DNA of 64,000 nt, taken from contig CP075366.1 of NCBI GenBank assembly GCA_019454145.1, positions 1,033,564-1,097,563 on the forward strand, written 5' to 3'. This document shows, one piece after another, positions 51,028 to 59,129 of this stretch (position 1 is its first letter; each line of letters starts with the position of its first letter). Below the pieces are notes generated by a model that made no database searches, was not told the origin of the DNA, and was given only the letters and a program-made list of their open reading frames with translations. Origin of the DNA: Fimbriimonadaceae bacterium. Lineage in GTDB: Bacteria > Armatimonadota > Fimbriimonadia > Fimbriimonadales > Fimbriimonadaceae. The translations under genes were made by a program, and so were the position numbers.

Positions 51028-51504
51028 TTATCCTCGGCGGGCGGCATCTATTTTCGCCACTTCGATTTTATGCATATTCATCATAGCCTCAAACGCACGC
51101 TTCGCTTCATCACCGCCTGCCGCCATCGCTTCAGTCAAAGTTCGCGGAGTGATTTGCCACGAAACGCCCCACTTATCCTTACACCAACCGCACATGCTTT
51201 CTTCCCCGCCGTTATTGACAATGGCGTTCCAATACCGATCCGTTTCTTCTTGGTCATCCGTCGCAATCTGGAACGAAAACGCCTCGGACTGGGCAAACAC
51301 AGGGCCACCATTCAAGCCGATACATGGAATTCCGCAAACTGTAAATTCAACCGTAAGAACATCACCTTTACTCCCGCCAGGAAAATCGCTTGGTGCCTCA
51401 AAAACTCCAGTGACTTCGCTATTCGGAAATGTTTCGGCGTAAAACTTCGCCGCTTCTAGAGCATCTTTGTCATACCAAATGCAAATCGTGTTCTTGGCTT
51501 TCAT
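51028..51504 (-). CDS. VOC family protein, PhnB/UbiG-C type
   Basis: A 158-residue protein with the 3-demethylubiquinone-9 3-methyltransferase-like domain: ICIWYDKDALEAAKFYAETFPNSEVTG, GDVLTVEFTVCGIPCIGLNGGPVF and DRYWNAIVNNGGEESMCGWCKDKWGVSWQITPRTL. It is a VOC-fold protein with no methyltransferase motif, so the usual name is misleading; the substrate is unknown. Confidence 0.9.
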   Translation of the reverse strand: MKAKNTICIWYDKDALEAAKFYAETFPNSEVTGVFEAPSDFPGGSKGDVLTVEFTVCGIPCIGLNGGPVFAQSEAFSFQIATDDQEETDRYWNAIVNNGGEESMCGWCKDKWGVSWQITPRTLTEAMAAGGDEAKRAFEAMMNMHKIEVAKIDAARRG

Positions 51505-51582
51505 GCGATTGGATTCCTATTAGTGGATTCTACGGCACACATAACCGACTTTGCGACACATCCATAACTAAGTACATAATAA

Positions 51583-52308
51583 ATGCAGAAATTTATGAGC
51601 ATGACCGCCGCGCAGATCATTTCAGAAATAGAACCACTCGGCACGGAGGGGTATCGCAAGATTTTACGCAATCACGGCATCACTGGCCCGCTCTTCGGGG
51701 TCAAAGTTTCCGAACTCAAAAAGTACGAAAAGGCGATCAAGAAAGATTATCAGCTCGCGCTTGACTTGTACGATACAGGCATTTACGACGCGATGTACCT
51801 GGCTGGCTTGATCGCCGACGAATCCAAAATGACCAAGGATGATCTTCGCGGTTGGCTAGATAAAGCAACGAGCGACAATGTTGCTGAATTCGCGGTTGCG
51901 TGGGTCGCAGCCGATGGGCCGCACGGATGGGATCTCGCACTTGAGTGGATAGATTCGCCGGACGAGAAATATGCGGTGATCGGTTGGGGAACCCTTTCTA
52001 GTTGGGTAGCCGTGAAAAAAGATGAGGATTTAGATATTTCTGCGCTTGCCCAATTACTTGAGCGAGTGCAAAACACCATCCATTCTCAGCCCAATCGGGT
52101 GCGATACAAAATGAATAACTTTATCATCGCCTTAGGTAGCCACGTGCCCGAGTTTACAAATTCCGCTCTCCATGCCGGAGAGAAAATCGGTGAAGTAAAG
52201 GTAAATATGGGCAACACCGATTGCAAAGTTCCTTTTGCGCCGGATTACATTCGCAAGGCAGAATCAAAAGGCAGCATCGGCAAAAAACGCAAATCGGCGC
52301 GATGCTAA
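51583..52308 (+). CDS. DNA alkylation repair (AlkD-like HEAT) protein
   Basis: A 241-residue all-helical protein with HEAT-like pairs: LRNHGITGPLFGVKVSELKKYEKAI (opening), LYDTGIYDAMYLAGLIADE, SDNVAEFAVAWVAADGPHGWDLALEWI and YAVIGWGTLSSWVAVK. It fits the DNA alkylation repair family (PF08713), whose members excise or bind alkylated bases. The C-terminus ends in KKRKSA, a basic tail. ATG 51595 is an alternative start. Confidence 0.85.
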   Translation: MQKFMSMTAAQIISEIEPLGTEGYRKILRNHGITGPLFGVKVSELKKYEKAIKKDYQLALDLYDTGIYDAMYLAGLIADESKMTKDDLRGWLDKATSDNVAEFAVAWVAADGPHGWDLALEWIDSPDEKYAVIGWGTLSSWVAVKKDEDLDISALAQLLERVQNTIHSQPNRVRYKMNNFIIALGSHVPEFTNSALHAGEKIGEVKVNMGNTDCKVPFAPDYIRKAESKGSIGKKRKSARC

Positions 52309-52318
52309 GCAGAATCCT

Positions 52319-52801
52319 ATGAATCCACTTATTGAATCCCACAAGAAAGCCGCAATCAACGGCATGGAAATGTTTCTGCGAAATTTCTCGCACGTGCCCG
52401 ATGAAAAACTGACCTGGCAAGCCACTCCCACCGCTAAGTCCCCCATCAGAATTGCCGCCCACACTGCCCTATATGCGGGGAGGTTTGCGAAAATGATCCG
52501 AGATCGAAAAACTCCTGCGCCGGAGAACTTGGAAGAATGGCTTGCCCAGCGCGACGCCGAAGAAATCGCTCTCACCGATCGCAAGGAAGTCGAACGAATC
52601 TTCCGCGAAGGCACAGCGGAAGTCATCGCGGCATTAGATTCCCTTTCACCCGAAGAAGCAGAAATGACCATCGATTCTGGTCAGGGATGGACAATGCCTA
52701 TGTCGTTTTTAATGAGCTTGCCCGGTTTCCATGCAACTCTCCACATGGGGCAGATTGACTTCCTTCAGACCTGTTGGGATGATCAGCAAGTGTACGTCTG
52801 A
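52319..52801 (+). CDS. DinB family protein
   Basis: From ATG 52319 the protein is 160 residues; upstream in-frame codons fall in the preceding gene. It opens NPLIESHKKAAINGMEMFLRNFSHVPDEKLTWQ and has PIRIAAHTALYAGRF and LPGFHATLHMGQIDFLQ with likely metal-binding His. It starts 10 bp after the AlkD-like gene and is probably co-transcribed. Confidence 0.85.
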   Translation: MNPLIESHKKAAINGMEMFLRNFSHVPDEKLTWQATPTAKSPIRIAAHTALYAGRFAKMIRDRKTPAPENLEEWLAQRDAEEIALTDRKEVERIFREGTAEVIAALDSLSPEEAEMTIDSGQGWTMPMSFLMSLPGFHATLHMGQIDFLQTCWDDQQVYV

Positions 52802-52847
52802 TATGCATAAATTCCCTTGGCACTATTTCCTCGATAATATCTGCTGG

Positions 52848-53693
52848 TTAATGCCTATACTTTTCACGAAACTGGTGTAATGCTCTTTGCGTATCTTCGT
52901 CCCGAATAGCAATATTCTTTAGATGATTCAAAAGGTATTCCTCACGGATGACGTCAATAACAGTAGTTGCAGGAAATTCTTCAGAGTGCCAGTTAAACTC
53001 CAGTTGCCCGAAATCCAATTCGGTCAAACCTAATTCACCATTCGTGTCCGTCTCCAATGCGAGGAGATCGCCACTCAGGACAAGGCAGGGTCGCCAAAAG
53101 AACAGTCTCCAATATTTGTCATTCTCGATATTGCGGGATTCCCAATACCGTAACTCGTTTGCCACATACTCGGCAAGTTTCAAAAAAGACGTATAGATAT
53201 CGTCAGGATGGTATGCCATAAAATCTTTGCTAGATTTCTTTCGTGTAATACCGCAGTATTGAGAAAATAGCTTATCTGCTACTGGTTGTTTCTCCTCGTA
53301 CCAATCTCCTATCTGATCCTCGAATGAGTTAGGTTTAGGCGTGGTTACATATTGAACATAACTGTCTGTCGGAGACTGAGGCGTCCATATTCGTCGGCTC
53401 AAGAGGACGAAGGGAAAGGGGTTATTGACGGCTTCAATAGGAAAAAATGTCTTAACACAACTACCTGGTGCTGATGCTGCCTCTCTATTATAATACTCGG
53501 CAATCAGGTCAATCTCCCTTGATTTGCCCGTACGGGGATCTAGAGTGACTTGGTTCGGTTCGACAAAAAAGCCATCATTGCTTAAGGATTGAATCAATCT
53601 TGATTCCAACACATAACCTGACCTTGTTAAGCATTCCAGTATTTCACTCTGAGTAAGTTTGGGAAGTCCCTTATTTTCAGGCGAATTTGTCAT
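52848..53693 (-). CDS. PD-(D/E)XK-fold-like hypothetical protein (degenerate active site)
   Basis: A 281-residue AT-rich gene. Residues 20-100 read as a restriction-endonuclease-like core: a helix then RTGKSREIDLIAEYY (E60, D62) and FFPIEAVNNPFPFVLL (E87-A-V), where the expected Lys of the ExK is a Val. A long helical C-terminal part follows. The fold is inferred from the strand order and motif positions; nuclease activity is doubtful. CATAAT ends 7 nt before the ATG. Recent transfer is likely. Confidence 0.5.
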   Translation of the reverse strand: MTNSPENKGLPKLTQSEILECLTRSGYVLESRLIQSLSNDGFFVEPNQVTLDPRTGKSREIDLIAEYYNREAASAPGSCVKTFFPIEAVNNPFPFVLLSRRIWTPQSPTDSYVQYVTTPKPNSFEDQIGDWYEEKQPVADKLFSQYCGITRKKSSKDFMAYHPDDIYTSFLKLAEYVANELRYWESRNIENDKYWRLFFWRPCLVLSGDLLALETDTNGELGLTELDFGQLEFNWHSEEFPATTVIDVIREEYLLNHLKNIAIRDEDTQRALHQFREKYRH

Positions 53694-54022
53694 ATATTCT
53701 ATTATGGTTATTCTCCCTACTGCTTCCGCATAAGCTATCGAGTTCCGGTGAAATTAAGCCAGTAAATGAGGCAAGGCAAAATTTACTTGAGCTAGTAGTT
53801 GAACTTTTGCGGAACCGGATCTCAAGATATGTTCAGTCGGTTGCCTACAGGAACTTGCCGCCACGAATGTCAATATGAATCACCGGGCACCCTACGTGAG
53901 CCGTAGCACAAACCTCGCTGACCACCCATGGAAAACTGAATGCCCTAGTTTCGACTTGAAGAGTACTAATCCAAAATAAGTCGGTCGCAACCAGTGAAAA
54001 TAAGCCGCCGTATACTCTGCGC
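53694..54022. other. Intergenic stretch with no confirmed gene
   Basis: The 329-bp gap contains an open frame at 53687-53878 (63 residues) that lacks a plausible ribosome site or family resemblance. The only recognisable element is the TATACT box at 54011-54016 that belongs to the next gene. Nothing else convincing is seen. Confidence 0.4.
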
Positions 54023-54775
54023 ATGGCTAGGTTATCATGGGTGCGGCTGACTCGACGTCTGACGGGATTAGTTCGTCAACCAGAGCTTACCAATCTGGAG
54101 AAATTGATTGATAGGGAGGCGACTCGCCAACCTGCTTACAATTACTTTATTCTTTCGTGTGCTATTCCCGCTGGAATTGCAACGATTGGTGGCCTGAGCG
54201 TATTTGTAGCTTGGATCGCAGGAAACACCGGGCTTCCTTTGGCATGGGGTGCTGCGCTTACGGTGCTCCTGTCTGCGGGCGCTTGGTTCACCTTCTTCCG
54301 CCTTTACCAAGCCGTCCCTCCTGCCCAGAGGCATCTTCGAAAACTCATTTCCAAATTCTCAGAAAGATATGCGAGTTTTGGCAATATCATTCTGGGCGAG
54401 CAGATTCTCTCCGACCAATTTGCGACTTTGCTCGACGAAGTCGTGGGAATATATCTTCCGTATAGCTCACCCGATAGAACCCCTTTCACCGAAGCTCCTA
54501 GCAAAGCTCTAAATGCAATCGAAGATGCCATGTCAAAGCTAATGGAGGTTGCCCTACTCAAAGACCATGACGCTCAGGATCGGGCGCTCACCTGGGCTCA
54601 ACCAATGTTAGAGGAACTGCGCTTGCTCAACCAATCTCTTATTGAACAACAAACTGTGACCCCACGCAGTCTTGGCTTGGAAGATCCGCTTGCCCAATTG
54701 CGTGAGGCCCGATCCGAGTTAGAAACCGGAAATGCTGCTATTCAAGAACTAGACCATCACTTGGATGCTCATTAA
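54023..54775 (+). CDS. Two-helix membrane protein with coiled-coil tail
   Basis: A 250-residue protein with two transmembrane helices (about 41-67 and 71-91) and a long cytoplasmic helical C-terminus (about 100-245). The tail is rich in L, E and Q with DPLAQLREARSELETGNAAIQELDHHL, coiled-coil-like. TATACT ends exactly 6 nt before the ATG. Family not recognised. Confidence 0.65.
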   Translation: MARLSWVRLTRRLTGLVRQPELTNLEKLIDREATRQPAYNYFILSCAIPAGIATIGGLSVFVAWIAGNTGLPLAWGAALTVLLSAGAWFTFFRLYQAVPPAQRHLRKLISKFSERYASFGNIILGEQILSDQFATLLDEVVGIYLPYSSPDRTPFTEAPSKALNAIEDAMSKLMEVALLKDHDAQDRALTWAQPMLEELRLLNQSLIEQQTVTPRSLGLEDPLAQLREARSELETGNAAIQELDHHLDAH

Positions 54776-54801
54776 TGACGTTCCGCGTAATCGCGGGTTA
54801 G

Positions 54802-55227
54802 TCAGGAATGAGGCGCAAACCCAAACCGAATCGCAGACTCTAGTACATCAAGATTGATATTCATGATTGACTTGAACTTGATGCAATAGCCTGTCACGCT
54901 CGCCTTGCCCAGCTTTTCTCCATAAGTTTTTGCTAGATACGTTTTGTCTTCAAGCCCAAGAATGTAAACCGAAATCCCTGCAGTATTTGCACTCAGGCCA
55001 ATTCTGTCGAACTCTTTTGTCGATCCATCTGCGTACCGGATTGTATAAGAGCCATATCCGATGTTAGGGTTGGCAATTACCTTCCCTGCCTCGTTTTTTC
55101 CATCTGTAAACCACAACTTTGCGTTTGGATTTACCTTGAGAACTAGATCGTGCAATGTTTGCATTTCGCCGCGTTTTGGTTCGGGCTGGCTGGCGATATA
55201 GTTATCAATTTCTTCTAGAACATTCAT
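54802..55227 (-). CDS. DUF1801 family protein
   Basis: A 141-residue protein: NYIASQPEPKRGEMQTLHDLVLKVNPNAKLWFTDG and KASVTGYCIKFKSIMNINLDVLESAI match DUF1801. It begins 12 bp after the DinB gene upstream and has a GAAGGA ribosome site, so it is probably the second gene of a two-gene unit. Function unknown. Confidence 0.85.
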   Translation of the reverse strand: MNVLEEIDNYIASQPEPKRGEMQTLHDLVLKVNPNAKLWFTDGKNEAGKVIANPNIGYGSYTIRYADGSTKEFDRIGLSANTAGISVYILGLEDKTYLAKTYGEKLGKASVTGYCIKFKSIMNINLDVLESAIRFGFAPHS

Positions 55228-55238
55228 ATTTCCTTCGA

Positions 55239-55751
55239 CTAGTTTTCTGGTGTTTCTTCGCCCAGCAAGTGCCGAACCGTGTAGATTTGCCCCGCATGGT
55301 AACCCACATGGTAGGCAGCGATTCGGAGACGGTCACGTACCGATGTCACTCGATCCCACCCATCCTGAAACTCGTAATCCGCGGATAAATCCAGAGTGAG
55401 AGCCAATTTGTAACACTTTTCGTGGTGGTTCAAGTACTCGGCGGTAAGTTCTTCTAGCCCCATAGCCGCAAGATCAGCATCCACTGGCGATTCAAGCATT
55501 GTTGGGGGCCATCCAAAGATCGGCTTGGTCAGAACCTTGTTCGCCCATTCCGAATCTTCTTGCCGGGCCAGGTATCGGCAGACTATGGAAGCCTCTGACC
55601 GAACGACATGGGCTAGGTGCTCGCTGATGGAAAGGAGGTTCGGCGCCGGGCGTCGGTGCAGGTTCTCAGCTTTAACCCCGCCTAGCACAAGATCGGTTTC
55701 GAAATACATCCAATGCCATGCTTCGATAAGGTGGCGAACTTCGTTGTCCAT
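55239..55751 (-). CDS. DinB family protein
   Basis: A 170-residue four-helix DinB protein: LIEAWHWMYFETDLVLGG, SEHLAHVVRSEASIVCRYL and RIAAYHVGYHAGQIYTVRHLLG supply the likely His ligands. TAGAAT ends exactly 6 nt before the ATG (leaderless). Confidence 0.88.
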   Translation of the reverse strand: MDNEVRHLIEAWHWMYFETDLVLGGVKAENLHRRPAPNLLSISEHLAHVVRSEASIVCRYLARQEDSEWANKVLTKPIFGWPPTMLESPVDADLAAMGLEELTAEYLNHHEKCYKLALTLDLSADYEFQDGWDRVTSVRDRLRIAAYHVGYHAGQIYTVRHLLGEETPEN

Positions 55752-55905
55752 GGGATGATTCTAGCGTGATTAGTAAAGGAATCAACGCAGTTTCGTAAAG
55801 AATCAAAAAACTGCTTTTGAAATTACGTGTTATCCTCTAGTTATCCTGACTTCTGATACTCCTCTCCGATCCAAGTCGAAAAGAGCATGGCTCAAAAAGA
55901 ACGCA

Positions 55906-56448
55906 GTGCCGATAGTTATCGGAACACTGATGCTCACGTTTGTGTTTGCGCCATTCCCATTCGGAATGGGAATGATCTATCCCATCAAAGACAGCCTACG
56001 AGGACACCCAGAAGGTGCGCACGGCACCCAACCATCAAATTTCGTGGGCTTGTGGATTCGTGATGAATCCATCATGTTTGATTTTGTCGGAGAAGTGTTC
56101 TATTTAATGCCCGATGGAAGATTCGCTGGGAAAATGGGAATGACAAGTAGGAGTTGGCACTTTGATGACAACACCCTTTATGTGGACTCTGTTTCACGTT
56201 GCGGAAATTGTTATAGTGGGAATGTGACGACTTCTTTCAATACTCAGTTTGTTGGCACTAATGAGTTATTGATCACAAGCCAAGACCCGAGCTCACAGAG
56301 AGGAATTGGAGGCACTTACCGCCGTTTCGAAATTACGGAAGCACTCAAATCACAACTCAAACGGGAGATGGAATCAGACAACGAGGCGGAAAGCTTCAAA
56401 GCTCGATCGGTGCTTGATGTGATTGAGAAGTATGAAGAAACCTACTAA
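55906..56448 (+). CDS. Membrane-anchored hypothetical protein (start uncertain)
   Basis: The frame from GTG 55906 gives 180 residues with an N-terminal hydrophobic segment (VIGTLMLTFVFAPFPF). The same frame is open upstream, encoding basic residues RSKSKRAWLKKNA directly before that segment, as expected in a signal or anchor. TATCCT (55831-55836) ends 6 nt before an in-frame ATC at 55843, which would be the start if the leaderless rule holds. The rest is beta-rich (FVGLWIRDESIMFDFVG, CGNCYSGNV) with a C-terminal charged helix. Function unknown. Confidence 0.65.
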   Translation: MPIVIGTLMLTFVFAPFPFGMGMIYPIKDSLRGHPEGAHGTQPSNFVGLWIRDESIMFDFVGEVFYLMPDGRFAGKMGMTSRSWHFDDNTLYVDSVSRCGNCYSGNVTTSFNTQFVGTNELLITSQDPSSQRGIGGTYRRFEITEALKSQLKREMESDNEAESFKARSVLDVIEKYEETY

Positions 56449-56523
56449 GCTAAAGGATGAGTTGGATGGCCCAAATTAGGAAGCACAGTGCAACCGGCAG
56501 GATACTTTTCTAGCTAATCAAAT

Positions 56524-57432
56524 ATGGACGACAACGAATCCTTACGTAGCGAAAGACTTCCAGAAGAGTATCTTGAGCACTCTATCTTCGGTGATTTAGT
56601 CCAGACTGAGGAATTCTACGAATTTTTGTCCGACCTGATTTGGCCACAGATTTCTCCCACGCGTAATCTACTTGGTAATTTGGATTCAAGTTTTTTTGAT
56701 TCTCTGGCAGGAACAGTAGAGTCAATGCGAGCTATTTTGCTCACTGGCAGAATAACTGATGCATACACTTTGCTTAGGAAGTTTAACGAATCGACTTTGC
56801 TACAGATATATACAATGCTCTGTTTTGAAGAGAAAATTGCTGAATTAAGAGATACTTCCCCGAAAATTGAATTAATGGATCAAGAAAAATTCGTCCAGTA
56901 TTTAGAGCATGTATTCAAGCAAGGAATCTATGTTGAGGAGATTGAAGACTGGCTAACTGGCGATAAGTCGTTACCTAATCTGAGAATCATATCGCCAAAA
57001 GTCGCCTCATTTTCAACCACAAGCCAATTAGACGCGCTGTTTGACTCCCAGAAATATAAGCAAATTTCAGAAAGATGTAATGACCACGTTCATACAAATT
57101 ACTACAAGCATTTAGTATTGAACCAAAGACACCTTAAAAACGAGACTCTAATCGTCAGCCTGAAGCAATTTGCTCAGGATTTCCGTGACCTATTAACAAA
57201 ACATATTACATTCGTACTTTTCCTTCATCCTGAATACATGCGATCAAGTGATTACGTTGACCATTTAGAATGTGGATTAGTCCCTGAACACGGATCTGAA
57301 TACTGGATTGCGCCCTTTATTAAAGACTTCTTCAATAATGTGATCACTCCGTTAAGACCCGAGGTAGTCGAATTTATTGTCAGCAAAAGCGGCATGATCA
57401 TTATTGAACGCGATGATGATATGGAAATCTAA
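56524..57432 (+). CDS. AT-rich hypothetical protein with HEPN-like Rx5H motif
   Basis: A 302-residue, mostly helical, acidic protein. The segment ISERCNDHVHTNYYKHLVLN contains R184-C-N-D-H-V-H190, compatible with the HEPN RNase motif (R, Asn, then H). The helices around residues 60-105 (VESMRAILLTGRITDAYTLLRKFNES) could form the preceding bundle. This is a pattern-based suggestion; the family is not recognised. It borders the defence-like island at 57.8 kb and is transcribed toward it. Confidence 0.5.
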   Translation: MDDNESLRSERLPEEYLEHSIFGDLVQTEEFYEFLSDLIWPQISPTRNLLGNLDSSFFDSLAGTVESMRAILLTGRITDAYTLLRKFNESTLLQIYTMLCFEEKIAELRDTSPKIELMDQEKFVQYLEHVFKQGIYVEEIEDWLTGDKSLPNLRIISPKVASFSTTSQLDALFDSQKYKQISERCNDHVHTNYYKHLVLNQRHLKNETLIVSLKQFAQDFRDLLTKHITFVLFLHPEYMRSSDYVDHLECGLVPEHGSEYWIAPFIKDFFNNVITPLRPEVVEFIVSKSGMIIIERDDDMEI

Positions 57433-57485
57433 AGTTACGAGCCCGAAAAGCTTTGCTTTTGCCGGCTTCTCAATCAGTCGCTACT

Positions 57486-57531
57486 CCAAAGCAAGAAGCC
57501 ACACTCTGAAAAGTGTGGCTTCTTGCTTTGG
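57486..57531. terminator. Long perfect hairpin between convergent genes
   Basis: A 20-bp perfect stem (57486-57505 and 57512-57531; CCAAAGCAAGAAGCCACACT and its complement) with a CTGAAA loop. It lies between the converging HEPN-like gene and the methyltransferase gene. There is no clear U-run on either side, so it may be a bidirectional terminator or another structured element. Confidence 0.55.
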
Positions 57532-57734
57532 TACTGGTGGCTGAGGCGAGTTGGAACACTCCTGACCGGAGAAGAGGCGGCTTGAACCTCACTTCACTGG
57601 GACAGGCCCCCCCTGCCCGAGTGGGAAGGGCTTGGCCCATCGGCTGGAATGGGGTGCATAGCCTCACGGAATGCTTAAGCCATTCTTCCATCTGGCATAC
57701 ACAGTATAAATACGGGCACTGGAGAATTTAACAC

Positions 57735-57755
57735 GTTTGAAAAATCAAACGACTT
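57735..57755 (+). repeat. Left 21-bp direct repeat flanking the island
   Basis: GTTTGAAAAATCAAACGACTT matches 63290-63310 at 19 of 21 positions in the same orientation. With the C before it, the left copy also contains a small palindrome (CGTTTGA-AAAA-TCAAACG). Together they bracket the island at 57.8-63.3 kb. Confidence 0.5.
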
Positions 57756-57797
57756 TGTATCGATCATATTGATCCGAAGTCAACTCCGAAGCCCTTT

Positions 57798-59129
57798 CTA
57801 CTCTCCTTTCTTCCTAAGCGTACTCTTGCCTTTTTCTGGGTTCCACTTAGGATCGGCTTCCACTATGACGACTGACTCTCTGAGCTGAACAGGATCGTAA
57901 CAACCTGAAACGCCTCTCAGCGTATGTTGACTCGAACTTCGCAACCTGCGAACAACAGAAACTTGCTTCAATAGCCAGCCTCTCGAAGATGCCATTTCAG
58001 CCAGTATCAAGTCCACCGGAATTTCGACTCCGGCATAGGCGGATGTGGACACAACAATCCAAAATTGGCACTTCGATGAGCTTTTTGCACGAACTGCTGT
58101 AAGCAGATTCGACATATCTTCAAAGTAAGCACGAATCATGAGCGGAAGTCTTCGATCCCAGAGAGAAGATTCTCTACTTGTAACCGCAGAGAAAGCATCC
58201 GAGTACAAGTGTCCAAACATTGATTCCTGCGGGTCTTCCCACTTGGCCTGTACATGCGATCGAAGAGTTTTCAAGCGCAATTTCATCAATTCGTCGTTGT
58301 TCTTTACAAAACCGCCAAGGAAAAGTTCTGGCCTGTACACATCAGAGTAGTCAAAGGAATTGAGATAAGGAGGTGAGGTTAATACAAGATCGAAGGGCTG
58401 TGATTCCAGGCCCTTAATTTGTGCTCTAACATCACCCTCCACAATCGAGCAATCAGACGCATCCAATGTGTCCGTGCTCAAATCATGCTTAATCATCTGT
58501 ACTCTGTGATCGAGAAAATCAAAAAAATCTGCTCTTGTTGATTCGTTTTCAGCCCAATTACGTTTGTATCTTAGACATTTTCCATCCTTAAAGGCATTAC
58601 AGCAATCCATGACCGCGCCAAGTAACGCAACCTTCATAAGGTCTGATTCAGCACTTGAGTTACCTTCCAGAGATGCCAATCCAGACATTACTGCTCGCAA
58701 TGGCTTCAAAGGAAAAAGCCACTTATCTCGTCCACTCTTTGAACTAAAAGTAGAAAACTTTTCGAGTTCACAGACTTGATCTGAATCTGAAGCCAAACGA
58801 ACAGACTCATAAGCTTTAAGAAACATGTCGGGAGTACAAGTCGTCAGTTTAGTCTTGCCAAGAAACGCTAGAAACGGATTAACTTCTGTTGCTTTCGCCT
58901 TAAAACCATTTTGAGCCGCAGACAAGCAAACCGTACCACTCCCAGAGAAAGGGTCAAACAAGGTTGATCCTTTCTCAATATTTGATTCATTGCATGCATG
59001 CTTGACTAGCTCTGGAGAAAAGGCCTCCTTTACTGCATACCAGCGGTGTCGCGGTACGGTCAGGCTTTGAGTTGCGCTTGAAAAGCCCGAATCTCGAAGG
59101 TTTGCATCCTCAGTCAGATACAATCTCAT
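57798..59129 (-). CDS. SPPY-type DNA methyltransferase
   Basis: A 443-residue protein. The SAM-binding motif I is LFDPFSGSGTV (DPFSGSG at 59-65), followed by the acidic motif II region TEVNPFLAFLGKTK. The catalytic motif IV is LVLTSPPYLNSFDY (TSPPY at 251-255), the form found mainly in N4-cytosine DNA methyltransferases. About 185 residues lie between motifs I and IV, room for a target-recognition domain. It is the last gene of the four-gene operon; its start overlaps the nuclease stop by 4 nt. It likely marks self DNA for the adjacent nuclease system. Confidence 0.85.
   Translation of the reverse strand: MRLYLTEDANLRDSGFSSATQSLTVPRHRWYAVKEAFSPELVKHACNESNIEKGSTLFDPFSGSGTVCLSAAQNGFKAKATEVNPFLAFLGKTKLTTCTPDMFLKAYESVRLASDSDQVCELEKFSTFSSKSGRDKWLFPLKPLRAVMSGLASLEGNSSAESDLMKVALLGAVMDCCNAFKDGKCLRYKRNWAENESTRADFFDFLDHRVQMIKHDLSTDTLDASDCSIVEGDVRAQIKGLESQPFDLVLTSPPYLNSFDYSDVYRPELFLGGFVKNNDELMKLRLKTLRSHVQAKWEDPQESMFGHLYSDAFSAVTSRESSLWDRRLPLMIRAYFEDMSNLLTAVRAKSSSKCQFWIVVSTSAYAGVEIPVDLILAEMASSRGWLLKQVSVVRRLRSSSQHTLRGVSGCYDPVQLRESVVIVEADPKWNPEKGKSTLRKKGE

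Larger units (their letters stand above)
57433..57797. other. Intergenic stretch between convergent accessory genes
   Basis: The 365 bp hold an imperfect hairpin around 57440-57467, the long perfect hairpin at 57486-57531, a GC-richer segment 57540-57690 of unknown origin with no credible gene, and the left flanking repeat at 57735-57755. Short open frames here show no family resemblance. Confidence 0.5.

Noticed and set aside
53687-53878. 63-residue reading frame on the plus strand
   Set aside because: No ribosome site, no -10 at the usual distance, overlaps the start of the opposite gene and has no family resemblance.
57513-57731. Open frames on both strands of the 57.5-57.7 kb gap
   Set aside because: They overlap the long hairpin, show no domain pattern and no start signal.
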